This document shows positions 45,486-54,242 of a DNA stretch of 64,000 bases, in pieces. The position numbers were made by a program, and so were the translations under genes. The stretch is from Cohnella herbarum. Lineage in GTDB: Bacteria > Bacillota > Bacilli > Paenibacillales > Paenibacillaceae. The stretch covers positions 4,619,501 to 4,683,500 of the forward strand of contig NZ_CP051680.1 of NCBI RefSeq assembly GCF_012849095.1, given 5' to 3'. The notes beneath the pieces were generated by a model that made no database searches, was not told the DNA's origin, and was given only the letters and a program-made list of their open reading frames with translations. The number at the start of each line of letters is the position of its first letter. The first letter of the stretch is position 1.

Positions 45486-46865
45486 CTAAATTTTAATAAA
45501 ATCTTTAATATTAGAAGGCGTAAGTATTTTGCAGCCAAGATTCATTGCTTGAATTTCTTCTTTGACTTCATTTTGCCATTTCAAAGTTGAAACAAATACG
45601 ATATCTACTGCATGCTCTTTTAATAATCGCGGAGCTCTAACCGGAATATCCATTAATGTTTGATTTTGTTTCGATGTATCGGAATCAACTATAAATTGAA
45701 TACGTTTGTTTTCTTGCAAATAACTTAGAACAAACCTGGTGGTATCACCTGCTCCCCAAATGGCAATTTTCTGATCAAAACTTAACAGACAATGCAACAT
45801 TTCTATAATAAAAGCGGTGGTAAACTCGAATTGTGGTTTTTGGTATTTCAGTTGCACTTGGGCCTCATATTGAATGACAAGCTGTCTGATAAAACCCGGA
45901 ACTTTATTCAGTTCCTTTTCCAATTGCAACCTCTCAGAATCCATGTTAACTCCGCAATTTTTCAATTCATATATTTGATTAATTGCGTCTTTATAAACAT
46001 GAATGTTATTCACTTGAAATGGGCCCAGATTCCCGCTATATTTGGTTTTTACATCATTGAAATCACTGAGCAAAGAATTATATGCGGTATTCAGTTTCAC
46101 TCCGCTTTTTTGGAAGCATGTTTCAAACCGACCATTTAACGTTAACGCAATAAAATCTTCGGTATCTATGGTATTAAATTTTTTCTGTGCAAAGTTTTTC
46201 CCGCTACTGAATTGATCATTAAAGTGAATCAATTGCGTATCAATAAATATCAAACGGTCAAAATAGGACAACTGGGTAAACATTGACGTATAATCAGGAG
46301 ATAATGGCTGAAAGAAGTCTTGATGTATCTCATTAGTGTACTTAAGAATCGAGCGATGACAACAAGAAAAAATCATTTTTGGTAAAATCGGATTAATGCT
46401 GTTTAGATCTTCATTCAGAAACAACTGGATGATCTCACTTGTAGTGAATTCAAAAGTATTAATACTGTCTACTTGTGGAGGGAAGCTTTCTTCGTTAAAA
46501 GCATATCCCCATACAAATATAGATGCTTGTTTGCTTTGCTTTATGATACTATCGATAACTTCAAAAGCCTGCGGCGAGTAATGGGCTTTATCCTGTAACA
46601 CGGTAATATAGTTCCCAGTTGCTACTTGCAATCCCCGCTCCCAGTTTTCGTGCATAGGCAAATTACCCGTACGGATATATTTAATCTTATCGCTGATGTA
46701 GGATTGAACAACTTCGTATGTCTTATTATCAACATCGTTATCTACGATAATAAGTTCCCAATCCTCACATGTTTGATAAATGACACTCTGAATAGCTTTT
46801 TCTACAATGAAACTGCGGTTACGTGTAGGAAGAATAATGGAGAACTGAGGGGTAGATGAGAGCAT
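45486..46865 (-). CDS. Glycosyltransferase, GT2 fold, with C-terminal Rossmann module
   Basis: 459 residues from the ATG at 46865, preceded by AAAAGGAGGAGG; the longer frame adds 26 residues upstream of that site. The GT-A domain begins FSIILPTRNRSFIVEKAIQS, with IVDNDVDNKT and VLQDKAHYSP. A long middle region of about 200 residues is unassigned. The C-terminus (QKIAIWGAGDTTRFVLSYL...FIVDSDTSKQN...IVFVSTL) is the recurrent small Rossmann-like module. Confidence 0.85.
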   Translation of the reverse strand: MLSSTPQFSIILPTRNRSFIVEKAIQSVIYQTCEDWELIIVDNDVDNKTYEVVQSYISDKIKYIRTGNLPMHENWERGLQVATGNYITVLQDKAHYSPQAFEVIDSIIKQSKQASIFVWGYAFNEESFPPQVDSINTFEFTTSEIIQLFLNEDLNSINPILPKMIFSCCHRSILKYTNEIHQDFFQPLSPDYTSMFTQLSYFDRLIFIDTQLIHFNDQFSSGKNFAQKKFNTIDTEDFIALTLNGRFETCFQKSGVKLNTAYNSLLSDFNDVKTKYSGNLGPFQVNNIHVYKDAINQIYELKNCGVNMDSERLQLEKELNKVPGFIRQLVIQYEAQVQLKYQKPQFEFTTAFIIEMLHCLLSFDQKIAIWGAGDTTRFVLSYLQENKRIQFIVDSDTSKQNQTLMDIPVRAPRLLKEHAVDIVFVSTLKWQNEVKEEIQAMNLGCKILTPSNIKDFIKI

Positions 46866-46953
46866 ATTTCGCCTCCTCCTTTTTTGAATATTTGGTCTTT
46901 CATCCTTTAACAAGCCTTTAGAATACTTGTCCTCATGAATCACATTTTTATTT

Positions 46954-48090
46954 CTATTTCTTTTTATATAAAATATCTTTTACAGCCTTACTAATATATT
47001 GAACATCGTCTTTGGTTATATTTAACCCTGACGGAAGGTTGATTCCATAAGGGGAAATCATGTAGGAATAAAGATTATTATCCCTGTACCGCTGAACCTC
47101 TTTCAAATTAGAAAATGCCGGTAAAGAACTTAGTGGATGAAAATAGGGCCGGGTATCTATCCCTAACAGCTCTAGTTCTTTCATAAAATATTCCTTTGGA
47201 AGTTTCAGTTCTACTTTAACAATTATGGTGACCATCCAATATGTGCTATTAATATGGGGTGCAACCGAATTCAGCATTACATCAGGAATATCGGCCAAGA
47301 AATCTCTATACCACTGAAAAATCTCCCTTTTTCTTTCGACTAATTCATCCATTCGCTCTAGTTGAGCTAGTCCTAATGCAGCTTGGAGAGCACTCATTTT
47401 ATATTTATACCCAACTTCTTGATTATAAAAAAATTTATCACCAGGCGTTCTCCCATGATCCCTGTAGGATAAAACCTTATGTAATATTTCCTCATTGTCA
47501 GTTACCAGCATCCCCCCCTCACCCGTTGTCATGGTCTTAGAACCGTGAAAACTAAAGACGCCAGTATCTCCGAACACTCCAGCTCTTTTACCCTTATACT
47601 CGCTACCAATCGCTTCAGCGGCATCCTCAACAATCCAGATATTATGTTTTTTTGCGATATCGCGGATTGTTTCCATATCAGGAATATTCCCATATAGATC
47701 AACGGGTATCACTGCCTTGGTTTTTTCTGTAATATTCTTCTCGAAGCTCTCTGCGGAGAGACACCATGATTGAGGATCTATATCTGCGAATACTGGAGTA
47801 GCTCCCACATATATTACGGGGGCTGCCGTCGCTATCCAAGTGATATCAGGCACTATTACTTCGTCCCCTGGACCAACACCCATCGCCAATAAAGACAAGT
47901 GAATCGCTGATGTGCAAGATGGCAAAGATACCGCATATTTGGTTCCCACATAATCAGCAAAAGCTTTCTCAAACTTATTATTGTAGATCCCTGCATTATC
48001 GTACCATGCATTCATGACAGCATCACTAACGTATTCTAACTCTTTAGCGGTAATTGAAGGACCGGAAACGGGTATTTTATTACGCTCCAT
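46954..48090 (-). CDS. DegT/DnrJ/EryC1 aminotransferase (perosamine-synthase-like)
   Basis: 378 residues from ATG 48090, which follows TGGAGGACTAAT. A PLP sugar aminotransferase: LPSCTSAIHLSL, VEDAAEAIGSEYKGK, and the PLP lysine in FSFHGSKTMTTGEGG. It is closest in feel to GDP-perosamine synthases that aminate GDP-4-keto-6-deoxymannose, which gmd in this cassette would supply. A CDP-4-keto sugar is another possible substrate. It is coupled to the small gene upstream. Confidence 0.88.
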   Translation of the reverse strand: MERNKIPVSGPSITAKELEYVSDAVMNAWYDNAGIYNNKFEKAFADYVGTKYAVSLPSCTSAIHLSLLAMGVGPGDEVIVPDITWIATAAPVIYVGATPVFADIDPQSWCLSAESFEKNITEKTKAVIPVDLYGNIPDMETIRDIAKKHNIWIVEDAAEAIGSEYKGKRAGVFGDTGVFSFHGSKTMTTGEGGMLVTDNEEILHKVLSYRDHGRTPGDKFFYNQEVGYKYKMSALQAALGLAQLERMDELVERKREIFQWYRDFLADIPDVMLNSVAPHINSTYWMVTIIVKVELKLPKEYFMKELELLGIDTRPYFHPLSSLPAFSNLKEVQRYRDNNLYSYMISPYGINLPSGLNITKDDVQYISKAVKDILYKKK

Positions 48091-48091
48091 A

Positions 48092-48256
48092 TTAGTCCTC
48101 CACACATAATAAAAATCCGCTTGGGGCTACGGTTAATAACAGCTTTTGTTCTATTTTTGTATCAATAACAAACCTTTGATTTTGAGTTAAGTTCTGATCT
48201 TCTGCCTGTAAATTAATATTTTTGATTTTTTCCTGTTCAAACTCGCCATGAGGCAT
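48092..48256 (-). CDS. Small protein of unknown function (54 residues)
   Basis: Begins MPHGEFEQEKIKNINLQ and ends APSGFLLCVED. The ATG follows AGAGGATGATGACAG. The stop TAA is separated from the aminotransferase ATG by one base, and it begins 17 bases after the methyltransferase stop. Its own frame carries the aminotransferase ribosome binding site, so it looks like a real coupled gene. No membrane segment or known motif. I do not recognise the family. Confidence 0.6.
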   Translation of the reverse strand: MPHGEFEQEKIKNINLQAEDQNLTQNQRFVIDTKIEQKLLLTVAPSGFLLCVED

Positions 48257-48272
48257 CTGTCATCATCCTCTA

Positions 48273-49061
48273 TTATTCTTTTTGAATACATGCATATACA
48301 ATATTACACTCTTCGGGATATTCTTTACCCACCTCATAGCATGCTCTACTAAATTCCTTTTTCCAATCCTTGTCGGACTCACCTACTCGCCCCCAACCGA
48401 ATCCCCCTTCTTCCCATGGGCCCTGCTTTAGAAACCAGTCCATTTGTGGAGATGAGAGCATTTTATAGAAAACTCCACCCGTCTTGATTACCTTTAAACC
48501 TGCATTTCCAATATCTTTCTGCAGTAAGTCCAAGGTATAGTATCTTCGGTGCCCTGCAATATCGATGTCAAAAGGTGATAACTCATTGCAAGTTCTCAAC
48601 GTCCCCATTTTTACTGCAATCTTCCTATTTATTGCATTTGCATTTGGGACATGGACAATCAGATTACCTCCTTTATTCAAAAAACTTGCGGCTTTTTTCA
48701 AGACTTGAATAGGATCGATGACATGCTCTAAAACATTGATCATAAACACATTATCAAATTTCTCAGTCAGCGTGAGTTCTTCTATCAAACTTTCATGAAA
48801 TGGGATATGTGGGAGTCTTTGTTTAGCTTGTTCCAAATGAGCACTTGAAGCATCAACTCCTACAACACGAGAAAAGTGCCTGTCAAAAATCTCCGTAATA
48901 AATCCATCTCCACACGGTAAATCGAGAGCACTGTTTCCGGTAGAGTTTTCAATACAAGATATCGCTTGATAGTATCCTAGTATTTTATTGTACTCTTCAA
49001 AAAATGTTGATCTTTCCCACGGATATTTTTCTTGATTATCCTTTTCACTTTGGTTAATCAT
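48273..49061 (-). CDS. Class I SAM-dependent methyltransferase
   Basis: 262 residues of the UbiE/Methyltransf_11-like fold. Motif I is ALDLPCGDGFITE, motif II VVGVDASSAHLEQA, and FDNVFMINVLEHVIDP is the post-I region. The C-terminus has a long aromatic tail (WFLKQGPWEEGGFGWGRVGE). The ATG lies inside the end of the preceding gene (8-base overlap). It probably O- or N-methylates a glycan sugar. Confidence 0.88.
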   Translation of the reverse strand: MINQSEKDNQEKYPWERSTFFEEYNKILGYYQAISCIENSTGNSALDLPCGDGFITEIFDRHFSRVVGVDASSAHLEQAKQRLPHIPFHESLIEELTLTEKFDNVFMINVLEHVIDPIQVLKKAASFLNKGGNLIVHVPNANAINRKIAVKMGTLRTCNELSPFDIDIAGHRRYYTLDLLQKDIGNAGLKVIKTGGVFYKMLSSPQMDWFLKQGPWEEGGFGWGRVGESDKDWKKEFSRACYEVGKEYPEECNIVYACIQKE

Positions 49062-50343
49062 TGTTTTCCCCCCATTGATAGTTTGCTTTTGTGTTATTTG
49101 TAGTCACTTTGTTGACACGTTCTTTAATCCAGTCATTAAAGCATTTACTTGGCTGCCAGCCTGTCATTTTATTAAATTTAGAGGTATTCATTGTAATATT
49201 TGCAGTAAAACCATCGATATCAACATGACTAATGGAACTTTTGGAGTTTGATAAATCAACAATTAAACCTGCCACATCTTTCGTTGCGATGGCAATACCA
49301 CTCCCAATGTTATAGTCACCGGATATATTTTTTTGTAGAGCAAGATGCAATGATTCAACAGCGTCTTCAATGTGTAATAAATCTAATTCAGGAATACCAT
49401 TCGTATACATGTGCGTTATTATATCCTCATTTTTTTTCGCCTTATTAATAAAATTATATATAAACCTTGGTTTATCCGATCCATGTCCATATATTGTTGA
49501 GAACCGTAATATTGTTACATTTAGGTTGAAATAATTAATGTAATGCTTTATTAATAACTCGGAGAGATATTTAGTCTCTCCATACGTTCCTTTTGGCAAT
49601 AATGGTAGAGCTTCATTCGCATACATCTTTTCAGACTGATAGCCGGAATAAACTTCCCAATTAGACGGATAAATCAATCGAATGTTGTTTTCCAAACAAA
49701 CATTAAGAACATTAGTTAACATCGTAATGCTTTTTCCCACAGAACGGTTTATTGTATAAATCCTGGGGTTTGCCAGGTGAATAATACTGTCGATTCCATG
49801 ATCTTTCACAAACAAATCCAATTGTACCGCTTCATTCTCAAGATCAAGTTGATTAGGAATATGTATTGATATTTCATCTAATTCGCCTAATCTTTTCACT
49901 AACCGCGACCCAATAAACCCCATAGCCCCAGTTATTAGAACCGCTGATTTTCCTGATGATTGAGATTTCCTGGTATCATTCCGATCGATTGCATTCCTGA
50001 CTATATTTATCATCTCAATCTTAATCGATGTTTCCCCTGTTGATTTAAGAACGGTTCTAACTGCATCATCTAGAGGGATTTCTTCCTGTTTCGATAGAAT
50101 TCCCGAAGCCACAGCATTACTACGCGACATTCCATAATCGCAACAAATCACCACTTTCTTTCCACTCTCTATTAAATCAACAGCCTCATCAATATACTGT
50201 TTCACCTTCTTGGGCGAATTCCCTGATTTATCAACTAAATCTCTTACGTCAATAATATTCCAATCCTGGGGGGATTCATTCAGTACTATCTGAACATGAT
50301 TATAACTCGCTGTTCCTAAGTATGGTTTTATCCATTTGATCAC
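49054..50343 (-). CDS. Fusion: dual-specificity-phosphatase-like domain plus NDP-sugar epimerase/reductase
   Basis: 429 residues from the GTG at 50343, eight bases after GGGGGA. Residues 1-120 look like a small tyrosine/dual-specificity phosphatase: NIIDVRDL, then KKVVICCDYGMSRSNAVA, with the C-x5-R signature Cys68 to Arg74. Residues 133-420 are an extended SDR: VLITGAMGFIGSRLVKRL, IHLANPRIY, YPSNWEVY, YGETKYLSE (Tyr-x3-Lys), and DLLHIEDAVESLHLAL. Such a fusion is not one I know. The N-terminal domain may be regulatory, or may act on a sugar phosphate. Confidence 0.8.
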   Translation of the reverse strand: MIKWIKPYLGTASYNHVQIVLNESPQDWNIIDVRDLVDKSGNSPKKVKQYIDEAVDLIESGKKVVICCDYGMSRSNAVASGILSKQEEIPLDDAVRTVLKSTGETSIKIEMINIVRNAIDRNDTRKSQSSGKSAVLITGAMGFIGSRLVKRLGELDEISIHIPNQLDLENEAVQLDLFVKDHGIDSIIHLANPRIYTINRSVGKSITMLTNVLNVCLENNIRLIYPSNWEVYSGYQSEKMYANEALPLLPKGTYGETKYLSELLIKHYINYFNLNVTILRFSTIYGHGSDKPRFIYNFINKAKKNEDIITHMYTNGIPELDLLHIEDAVESLHLALQKNISGDYNIGSGIAIATKDVAGLIVDLSNSKSSISHVDIDGFTANITMNTSKFNKMTGWQPSKCFNDWIKERVNKVTTNNTKANYQWGENND

Positions 50344-51385
50344 TAATAATATCCCCCTTTGCAACAAAAGCCTCGTTGAAACTTCTAAGATAGTAGCCAT
50401 ACTTAATTTGTTTTGGCATACTTACTTGTCCAAATTCCATATACTTCAATAAAACATCTATCTCATTAAATCCCGCCATCGTCCTCAAATGGGTTGAAGC
50501 AGAAAACCGTGGATTGATTTCAAAAGGTACAAACTTGCCCTTCTTTATTCTACCCTGAATATTTATCGGTCCTCGGCTATTGATTAGCTTCGATATCTTT
50601 TCTGCAGTTGACCTAATATCAGGAAAATCATCAATTAAACCTTGCGTATATCCACTCGAAATTATTCCTGCTTCACTGTTAAACAACACAGACAATTTAG
50701 AATTCAACAATCTTTTTAGACCTATTGACCCCACTAGTTCGCCATTACTTAACGAAAGAACTCCAACTGTGAACTCACCATCCGCATGTGTTACATACTC
50801 TTGAACAATAATCTCCTTCTTGTTGATCATCAAGTAATTTATATAAAGCGTTGCTTCTTCTTTATTAGATGCTAGATAGACATCACTACTTCCTCCCGAA
50901 CCTTTTGAGGGCTTAATGATGCATGGATATATCAAATCTTTTACTTGTTTAATGTCTGTAACACCAACGGTCCAAGGAACTTCAACACCTAATTCCGATA
51001 ATACTTGGAAGGTTTTTCTTTTGTCAGAGCACATTCCAATTATTTCCGGCGAATTTGCTACAAGAATAATCCCGTTAAGCTCAAGTAAGTTTCTATTTAG
51101 ATTTAGTAACATCAAGGGTTGTTCCCCACCGGGAATCACATATTTTATCCCCTCCTCGTTGCAAATACTAATTACAGATTGAACATAGTTATTGGACTGA
51201 ATTAATATTGTTTTCTCCATATCAGATACATAGTGACCGAAAGCATAAGGAGATATATCACAACCATATATTTTATAGGAGTTAGCGCAAATTAACGTTT
51301 TAATAATTTCTGTTCCTAAGGATGCTCCACCAATTCCCGCGACCAATACTTTAATTGGATTCGTTAAATTATTAATAATATTCAT
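50300..51385 (-). CDS. ATP-grasp ligase (carbamoyl-phosphate-synthase-like)
   Basis: 361 residues. The N-terminal Rossmann-like preATP-grasp part has KVLVAGIGGASLGTEIIK. The ATP-grasp core contains YPCIIKPSKGSGGSSDVYLA, IVQEYVTHADGEFTVGV, and the Mg-binding KFVPFEINPRFSAST. Such enzymes join a carboxylate to an amine or similar. In a glycan locus it could attach an amino acid or acyl group to a sugar (inference). Its end overlaps the fusion gene by 44 bases. Confidence 0.85.
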   Translation of the reverse strand: MNIINNLTNPIKVLVAGIGGASLGTEIIKTLICANSYKIYGCDISPYAFGHYVSDMEKTILIQSNNYVQSVISICNEEGIKYVIPGGEQPLMLLNLNRNLLELNGIILVANSPEIIGMCSDKRKTFQVLSELGVEVPWTVGVTDIKQVKDLIYPCIIKPSKGSGGSSDVYLASNKEEATLYINYLMINKKEIIVQEYVTHADGEFTVGVLSLSNGELVGSIGLKRLLNSKLSVLFNSEAGIISSGYTQGLIDDFPDIRSTAEKISKLINSRGPINIQGRIKKGKFVPFEINPRFSASTHLRTMAGFNEIDVLLKYMEFGQVSMPKQIKYGYYLRSFNEAFVAKGDIISDQMDKTILRNSEL

Positions 51386-51408
51386 TTCCTTTCTATGCCA
51401 CGTTAAAG

Positions 51409-51942
51409 TTACTTTACGTGAAACAAAGGATAGCTTCGATCTTTCACAGAAATTACTGCCACCTCGAGGGGCCAGAAAATTTGAAATTTAGAATCATCCC
51501 ACCGAACTCCCGTTGCTGCTTCTTGATGATAATACTCCCCCATTTGATAAAAAACTTCCGTATCATCCACTAGGGTTTGAAAACCATGAGCGAAGCCCTC
51601 TGGGACGTAGATCATTTTTTGATTTTGTTCGTTCAATTCCGCAGCGAACCACTTCAAATACGTTTCTGAATCTTCGCGCAGATCGATTATTACATCATAA
51701 ATGCTCCCACGCACGCAACGGATGAGCTTCGGTTCAGCATGAGGTGGAAGTTGATAATGCATACCTCGAACCGTACCGCGTTTCTTGTTGTAGGAAGTAT
51801 TGGCTTGTACTATGTTTAGGATTATTCCGCGAGCGGAAAACTCTTTTACGCAAAAAGTTCTGGCAAAAAAACCTCGCTCATCTTCAATTCGATCCAGATC
51901 AATAATATAAGCCCCACTCAATGGAGTTTCGGTGAACTTCAT
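51409..51942 (-). CDS. dTDP-4-dehydrorhamnose 3,5-epimerase family (RmlC-like cupin)
   Basis: 177 residues from the ATG at 51942, which overlaps the upstream stop by four bases (ATGA). The RmlC cupin has RIEDERGFFARTF, the catalytic His in RGTVRGMHYQLPPHAEPKL, and VPEGFAHGFQTL. Among rfbF, rfbG and a C-methyltransferase it probably epimerises a CDP-4-keto-6-deoxyhexose rather than the dTDP sugar. Confidence 0.88.
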   Translation of the reverse strand: MKFTETPLSGAYIIDLDRIEDERGFFARTFCVKEFSARGIILNIVQANTSYNKKRGTVRGMHYQLPPHAEPKLIRCVRGSIYDVIIDLREDSETYLKWFAAELNEQNQKMIYVPEGFAHGFQTLVDDTEVFYQMGEYYHQEAATGVRWDDSKFQIFWPLEVAVISVKDRSYPLFHVK

Positions 51943-53174
51943 CCCAACACCGTCACTTCCGGAATCGGCACGATCCATTTGCCACCCCACTCACGAATGA
52001 AATCCGTCTGAACCATGATCTCTTCTTTCAAATTCCAAGGTAAGATAAGAACATAATCGGGTTTGGTTTCTTTGAGTTGATCCGGAGCATAAATAGGAAT
52101 TCTTGAACCGGGCAAATACAAGCCTTGTTTATACGGACTGCGATCTACCGTATAATCCAAATAGTCTTGATCGATGCCGCAATAGTTTAATAGCGTATTC
52201 CCCTTTGCAGGCGCACCGTAACCAACTACAGTTTCTCCTCTTTCCTTGATATCAATCAGGAAGCGGACTAACTGCCTTTTTAACCTGACTACTTTGCCAT
52301 AAAACTCCTTGTACGTTTGCAACTTGGTCATACCAGCGACGACTTCTTCTTCCAACAAATCCGCTACTTTCGTAGAGACCGCTTTACTCTCATCATGAGA
52401 ATGTCGTCCAAAAATACGAATGGACCCCCCATGAGTAGGTAATTGTTCTACGTCAAAAATCACCAGGTTATGATTTTCGAACAAACGGTTGACAGCAGAT
52501 AGCGAAAAGTAAGAAAAGTGTTCATGATAAATAGTGTCAAACTGATTGGATTCCAATAACCTCATTAAATGGGGGAATTCCATCGTGATGATGCCCTGAT
52601 CACTTAAGAGCAATTTCATTCCGGCAACAAAATCGTTCAAGTCCGGAACGTGTGCTAAGACGTTATTACCTAGCAGTAAATCTGCCTGCTTTCCTTGTTC
52701 TCGCAAGCTTTGCGCTAGTTGGCTGCCAAAAAAATCTACAACCGTTGAAATCCCTTTCTGTGTAGCTATTTCGGCCACATTTGCAGCTGGCTCAATTCCT
52801 AGTACGGGGATGTTTTTCTCTTTGAAATACTGGAGCAGATATCCATCATTACTTGCAATCTCTACAATCTGATGGTTTCCAGATAGAGAGAATCTCTTAG
52901 TCATTCTTTCGACGTATACACGACAATGTTCCAGCCAACTATCTGAATAACTGCTAAAGTAAGCGTAGTCGCTAAAAATATGTTCTGGTGACTCAAAGTC
53001 TTCCACTTGTACCAGAAAACAATGTTCGCATACGAATGTGAGTAAAGGGTACATAGGCTCCATATGGCTAAGTTTAACCTTTGTCACATAAGAATTAGCT
53101 AATGGGGAAATCCCCAGATCAACAAATGTATGAATTAAAGGCTGGTTGCAACAACGACAATTCTTAGTTCCCAT
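51939..53174 (-). CDS. NDP-hexose C-methyltransferase
   Basis: 411 residues. The N-terminal zinc-binding region has cysteine pairs (NCRCCNQPL and FVCEHCFLVQ). A SAM-binding core follows (HQIVEIASNDGYLLQYF; VLGIEPAANVAE), then the catalytic YHEHFSYFSLSAVNRLF. The C-terminal domain has VVGYGAPAKGNTLLNY and YTVDRSPYKQGLYLPG. This is the architecture of TylC3/TcaB9-like enzymes that methylate C3 of a 4-keto deoxysugar, implying a branched-chain sugar. Confidence 0.92.
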   Translation of the reverse strand: MGTKNCRCCNQPLIHTFVDLGISPLANSYVTKVKLSHMEPMYPLLTFVCEHCFLVQVEDFESPEHIFSDYAYFSSYSDSWLEHCRVYVERMTKRFSLSGNHQIVEIASNDGYLLQYFKEKNIPVLGIEPAANVAEIATQKGISTVVDFFGSQLAQSLREQGKQADLLLGNNVLAHVPDLNDFVAGMKLLLSDQGIITMEFPHLMRLLESNQFDTIYHEHFSYFSLSAVNRLFENHNLVIFDVEQLPTHGGSIRIFGRHSHDESKAVSTKVADLLEEEVVAGMTKLQTYKEFYGKVVRLKRQLVRFLIDIKERGETVVGYGAPAKGNTLLNYCGIDQDYLDYTVDRSPYKQGLYLPGSRIPIYAPDQLKETKPDYVLILPWNLKEEIMVQTDFIREWGGKWIVPIPEVTVLG

Positions 53175-54242
53175 TATTCAGACCCCTTAGTTCGTTAAAC
53201 CTTCGAATTTGATCCAAAGTTACTTGTTTCATTTCTTCTTTCTCGGCAAAACTTTTATACCAGTTCATCGTCCACTCTATTGCATCCCTAACTGGCAAAT
53301 CAATTGACCAGTTTAAAGCACTCTTGGCCTTAGTGCTATCGAGCATTAGATAAGATGCTTCATGAAGCTGATCTTCATTTTCTAATTTGATTTCAATTGG
53401 GCTTCCCCATGCTTCCGATGCAATACGGATCAACTCTTCGACGGTGACTAACGAATCTTCCCCAGGTCCAAAATTCCATCCCTCGGCATATTCATCACCA
53501 TGCTCCCATAGGTGTTCAGCAAGTTTCAGATAGCCATGCAGAGAATCTAGTACATGCTGCCATGGACGAACGGCTCTTGGATTACGAACAACCATCGGCA
53601 CTCCGTTAAGAACAGAACGGATCATGTCCGGAACTAGTCTATCCTGCGACCAATCTCCGCCTCCAATAACGTTTCCAGCCCTAGCAGTTGCCAGATATTT
53701 CCCCCAGTTGAGTAAAAGGAACTACGGTAAGCTTGAGTTACCAATTCCGCGCAGCCCTTACTCGAACTATAGGGATCGAAACCACCCATCGGGTCATTCT
53801 CAATAAATTCTCGACGCTCTAATTCCAAATTCCGATAACATTTATCACTAGTTACGTTTACGACCACTTTTACCGAATCCGATCTTCGGGCAACTTCCAG
53901 AAGATTTACCGTGCCTATGACATTCGTCTGAAACGTCTCAACCGGATTATGATAGGAGTATCTAACCAAAGGTTGGGCTGCCAAATGAAACACAATTTCA
54001 GGCTCCACTTCCTTTAAGACCGCATCTAGTTGTTTCAAGTCACCTATGTCTCCAAAGAAGGATGTTATACCATCAGATGCCTGACATAACTCATATAGAT
54101 TAGGGGTGGTTATTGGCTTCTGTGCATATCCAAAAACTTCAGCTCCAATTGATTGAAGCCATAAAGATAACCAACTCCCTTTAAACCCTGTATGCCCCGT
54201 AATCAGAACTCTCTTATTTTTCCAGAATAACGCACTACTCAT
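53164..54242 (-). pseudogene. rfbG: CDP-glucose 4,6-dehydratase, frameshifted
   Basis: The N-terminal part (from ATG 54242, ATGA-coupled to rfbF) has VLITGHTGFKGSWLSLWLQ, VTSDKCYRNLE and YSSSKGCAELV. It is then thrown out of frame at a run of five Gs (minus strand, 53701-53705). The other frame continues perfectly: KYLATARAGNVIGGGDWSQD, then the C-terminal half to 53164. One extra G would restore a normal protein of about 360 residues. All catalytic residues are otherwise intact. It may be a recent mutation, a phase-variable tract, or a sequencing error. Confidence 0.85.
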
